The notes under the pieces: model-generated | Database searches by the model: none | What the model was told of the DNA's origin: nothing | What the model saw: the letters and a program-made list of their open reading frames with translations, nothing else | Shown here: in pieces, positions 61,613-64,000 of the stretch | Layout: each line of letters begins with the position of its first letter | Position numbering within the stretch: the first letter of the stretch is position 1 | Source of the DNA: Chamaelirium japonicum | Taxonomy: Eukaryota > Streptophyta > Magnoliopsida > Liliales > Melanthiaceae | Reading direction: 5' to 3' | Length of the DNA stretch: 64,000 nucleotides | Assembly (NCBI GenBank): GCA_947650365.1 | Contig: OX393552.1 | Coordinates: forward strand, 18,750,351 to 18,814,350 | Translations under genes and position numbers: made by a program

Positions 61613-64000
61613 ATGCTTAACTGGAGTCGTGTCAACAACCGTTTAATACGTACTGAACCATTAGCAATCCCCAGTACCATTGTCGGTAATATCTCAATTT
61701 TAGACACGATGGGAGAGGAAAATCCACCACATGCAATGACATTTAAGAATTACATGTACCCCACTCAAACTACCCAACCCTCCTGTATCTCAATACCCGC
61801 CATCATGGGTAATTTTGAAATCAAATCAGGAATGATACAAATGCTACCGGTTTTTCGGGGTATACCGAGTGAAAACCCATATCAACATGTCCAAGAATTT
61901 GAGGACATTTGTGGAACAATGAATACAACCAAATAGCCGAAGAATCCCTTAAACTTAGGTTGTTTCTATTCTCACTGAAAGAAAAGGCCAAGGCATGGCT
62001 ACAGTCCATCCAACCAGGCACATTTAATAAATGGGTTGACCTAGCTGAAGCATTCTATCAAAAATTTTATTCAAAACAAAAAACTATGGCCGTACGTCAG
62101 AACCTTAATGTATTTCATCAATTAGCGGGTGAGACGTTGTATACGTATTTTGAGAGATTTAAGGACCTTCTCCTAGAATGCCCTCACCACGGTTTTGAAA
62201 AAATCTGTCTCATCCAAATAATCTATGAAGGTCTAAACTACCAGACCAAGACCATGATCGAGTCTCTCTGTAATGGAGGGTTCACTGAAAAAATAGCCGA
62301 GGATGCTTGGAAGTATCTCGAGGAAATTGCTGAGAATACCCTTGAATGGGAACCTGTTAGCATTGACTCAAAGAAACCCATAGCCAACAACAAGGGTGGA
62401 ATTTATAAAATTGAATCAAACTTTGAGGGCGACGCTAAGATTAATGCACTAACGAGAAGATTAGAATCCCTATAAATAAACAAATAAGGGAAACCTCCAT
62501 CTGAACCCCCAAACTTTATGGAGTCTTCGGTCTGTGTTTTGTGTGATAGCACTGACCATCTAGTCGAAAATTGTCCAGGACTGCCTGTAGTCAAAGCGAA
62601 GCAAGCAAATGTACTGAATACATTTCGCAAGCCTAGTCAGAACAATAACCCTTATAGCGAAACCTATAATCCAGGTTGGCGCAACCATCCAAACTTCGCT
62701 TGGAAACAACAAGGGTATGGAGGAAACTCATCTTTACAAGGTCCCAATCCTTATCCCTCTCAAAACCCACACAAACAATCACATAACCAGTTCAATCAAG
62801 GACACCAATTTGCTACCACACCACCTATCCCAACCTATGTACCTCCTAATCAAAGAAAGTCATCACTAGAGGATATGTTCCACCAAATCATGCAAAGTCA
62901 AAAACAGACAAACCAGAACCAAGCCCAGCTAATTCAAGCCAACACTCAAGCTATAGCAAAAATGGAGGTACAATTAGGTCAGATAGAAGCTGCAGTAGGA
63001 GGGCGAGAGAAAGGCCAATTTTTGAGCCAGCCAATTCCTAACCCTAAAGGGCAGTCTACTTCTCAACATGGACCCAAAGATCAATTTGAAATTGGCACTA
63101 ATTCTGGAACAAACCATAGTGAAGTCCAGGCAATCCACACCTTACTGTCTGGAAAGAAAGTGGATAACCAAGTCCAACTTCCTAGTGAAATCCAAGCAGG
63201 TAAAATAGTCCCAAACCAAGACAAAGAGCCTGAAATAGTGGTTACTTCAAAAGAGAAACCATACATTCCTAAGGCCCCCTTTCCCCAACGCTTACAACCA
63301 ACAAGGAAGAACGATCATTTTGAGAGCATCCTAGACGTTTTCAAAAATGTTCAAATTAATATTCCTTTCTTGGATGCTATCAAACAGATCCCTTCATATT
63401 CTAAATTCTTAAAGGACTTAACCACTGTAAAAAGGAAAACTTCGGTTCCTAGTCAAGCTGTCTTAGCTGCCCAAGCTACTGGACTGATCCAACATACCAT
63501 TGCTCCAAAATATAATGATCCCGGCTCACCTACAATTTCTATCCGTATTGGAGACACGCTAGTTGACAATTGTCTTTTAGATTTAGGAGCAAGCGTGAAC
63601 CTTTTGCCATATTCCGTGTATACTCAACTAGGTTTGGGAGAGTTAAAACCTACCAAAATCACATTGAGTCTAGCGGATCGATCAGTCAAGGTTCCAAAAG
63701 GTATTATAAAAGATGTGATCATTAAAGTCAATGACTTTTACTTCCTTGCGGATTTTGTTATCCTTGACACTACACCTATCGTAGACCCATGCAAACACAT
63801 CCCTGTCATCCAAGGTCGACCATTCTTAGCCACCTCTGATGCTGTCATTCGATATAGGAATGGATTAATTACACTAGCATTTGGGAACATGAAAGTCAAG
63901 TTGAACGTTTTTGCTAACAGTTCCCAACCTTATGACATGGATGACATCGAGGAAGTCAATATGATCGAGACTTTGGTCAGTCATACTTTTAAGGATTCTT
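61613..64000 (+). pseudogene. gag and protease region of the Athila/Tat-type element
   Basis: Retrotrans_gag core with LKLRLFLFSLKEKAKAWLQS, VDLAEAFYQKFYSKQKT and YTYFERFKDLLLECPHHGF (about 61950-62200), a zinc-knuckle region (CVLCDSTDHLVENC near 62535), a Gln/Asn-rich linker, then a retropepsin domain with CLLDLGASVNLLPYSVY (about 63565-63620) and VIQGRPFLATSDAVI (63800-63855). The order and the LGAS-type protease fit Athila/Tat. Broken in a few places; it continues beyond the window. Confidence 0.88.

Larger units (their letters stand above)
58727..64000 (+). mobile_element. Athila/Tat-type Ty3/gypsy element, 5' part
   Basis: Begins with a 1.8-kb LTR and runs off the right edge. The primer-binding site at about 60524 matches most of the 3' end of tRNA-Asp, as is usual for the Athila/Tat group. 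Gag and protease follow. The element looks fairly well preserved, with about two to four breaks in the visible coding part. Its 3' LTR, target duplication and pol genes are outside the window, so age cannot be estimated. Confidence 0.88.

Overview
The window is nuclear DNA of a flowering plant. It is rich in repeats, and its one clear host gene is interrupted by very long introns. Plant-type L1 LINE, Ty1/copia, Ty3/gypsy (Athila/Tat type), hAT and Mutator-like elements, together with long TA, CT and CA microsatellites, fit a large plant genome. I cannot name the species.

Host gene. Nine minus-strand exons between 53005 and 4069 spell out the first 357 codons of mitochondrial D-2-hydroxyglutarate dehydrogenase (D2HGDH). 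All exon phases join correctly and all introns are GT-AG. Exon 1 (52885-53005) encodes an Arg/Ser-rich mitochondrial presequence, and exons 2-9 follow leftwards. The 3' part of the gene (about 200 codons) lies beyond the left edge. The coding sequence in the window is 1,072 bp spread over 49 kb, and nearly everything else from 1 to 53 kb is intron.

Introns, in gene order. Intron 1 (44015-52884) holds a young, nearly complete Ty1/copia element (45200-52475, target duplication TGACC) and a short fragment resembling the first RRM of poly(A)-binding protein. Intron 2 holds a decayed Ty3/gypsy gag-protease fragment. Intron 3 (11.2 kb) holds a 13-copy 65-bp tandem array, a three-layer nest of DNA transposons (37173-39513), more hAT-like elements and a hAT inside a Mutator-like element (32866-33904). 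Intron 4 holds a LINE fragment and a TIR element sitting in a TA tract. Intron 5 holds a short LINE copy, a hAT-like element and a MITE. Intron 6 holds two back-to-back TIR elements in one TA tract and a long CT/CA microsatellite. Intron 8 holds a full-length L1 LINE with 16-bp target duplications and a 1.1-kb hAT-like element. Intron 9 holds a Tourist-like MITE and a possible LTR end.

Upstream and intergenic part (53-64 kb). A Mutator-like MITE lies 230 bp upstream of the D2HGDH start codon. Then come another hAT-like element, poly-C and GA microsatellites, a decayed hAT transposase gene (about 55960-58130), and the 5' LTR, leader, gag and protease of an Athila/Tat-type Ty3 element that runs off the right edge (58727-64000).

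Most unusual signals: (1) a set of hAT-like non-autonomous elements with 8-bp target duplications and related termini, each filled with its own private array of short palindromic motifs; (2) three unrelated long-TIR elements all embedded in TA tracts; (3) a collinear block of about 78 bp shared by the untranslated leaders of the copia and the Athila-type elements, which belong to different superfamilies.
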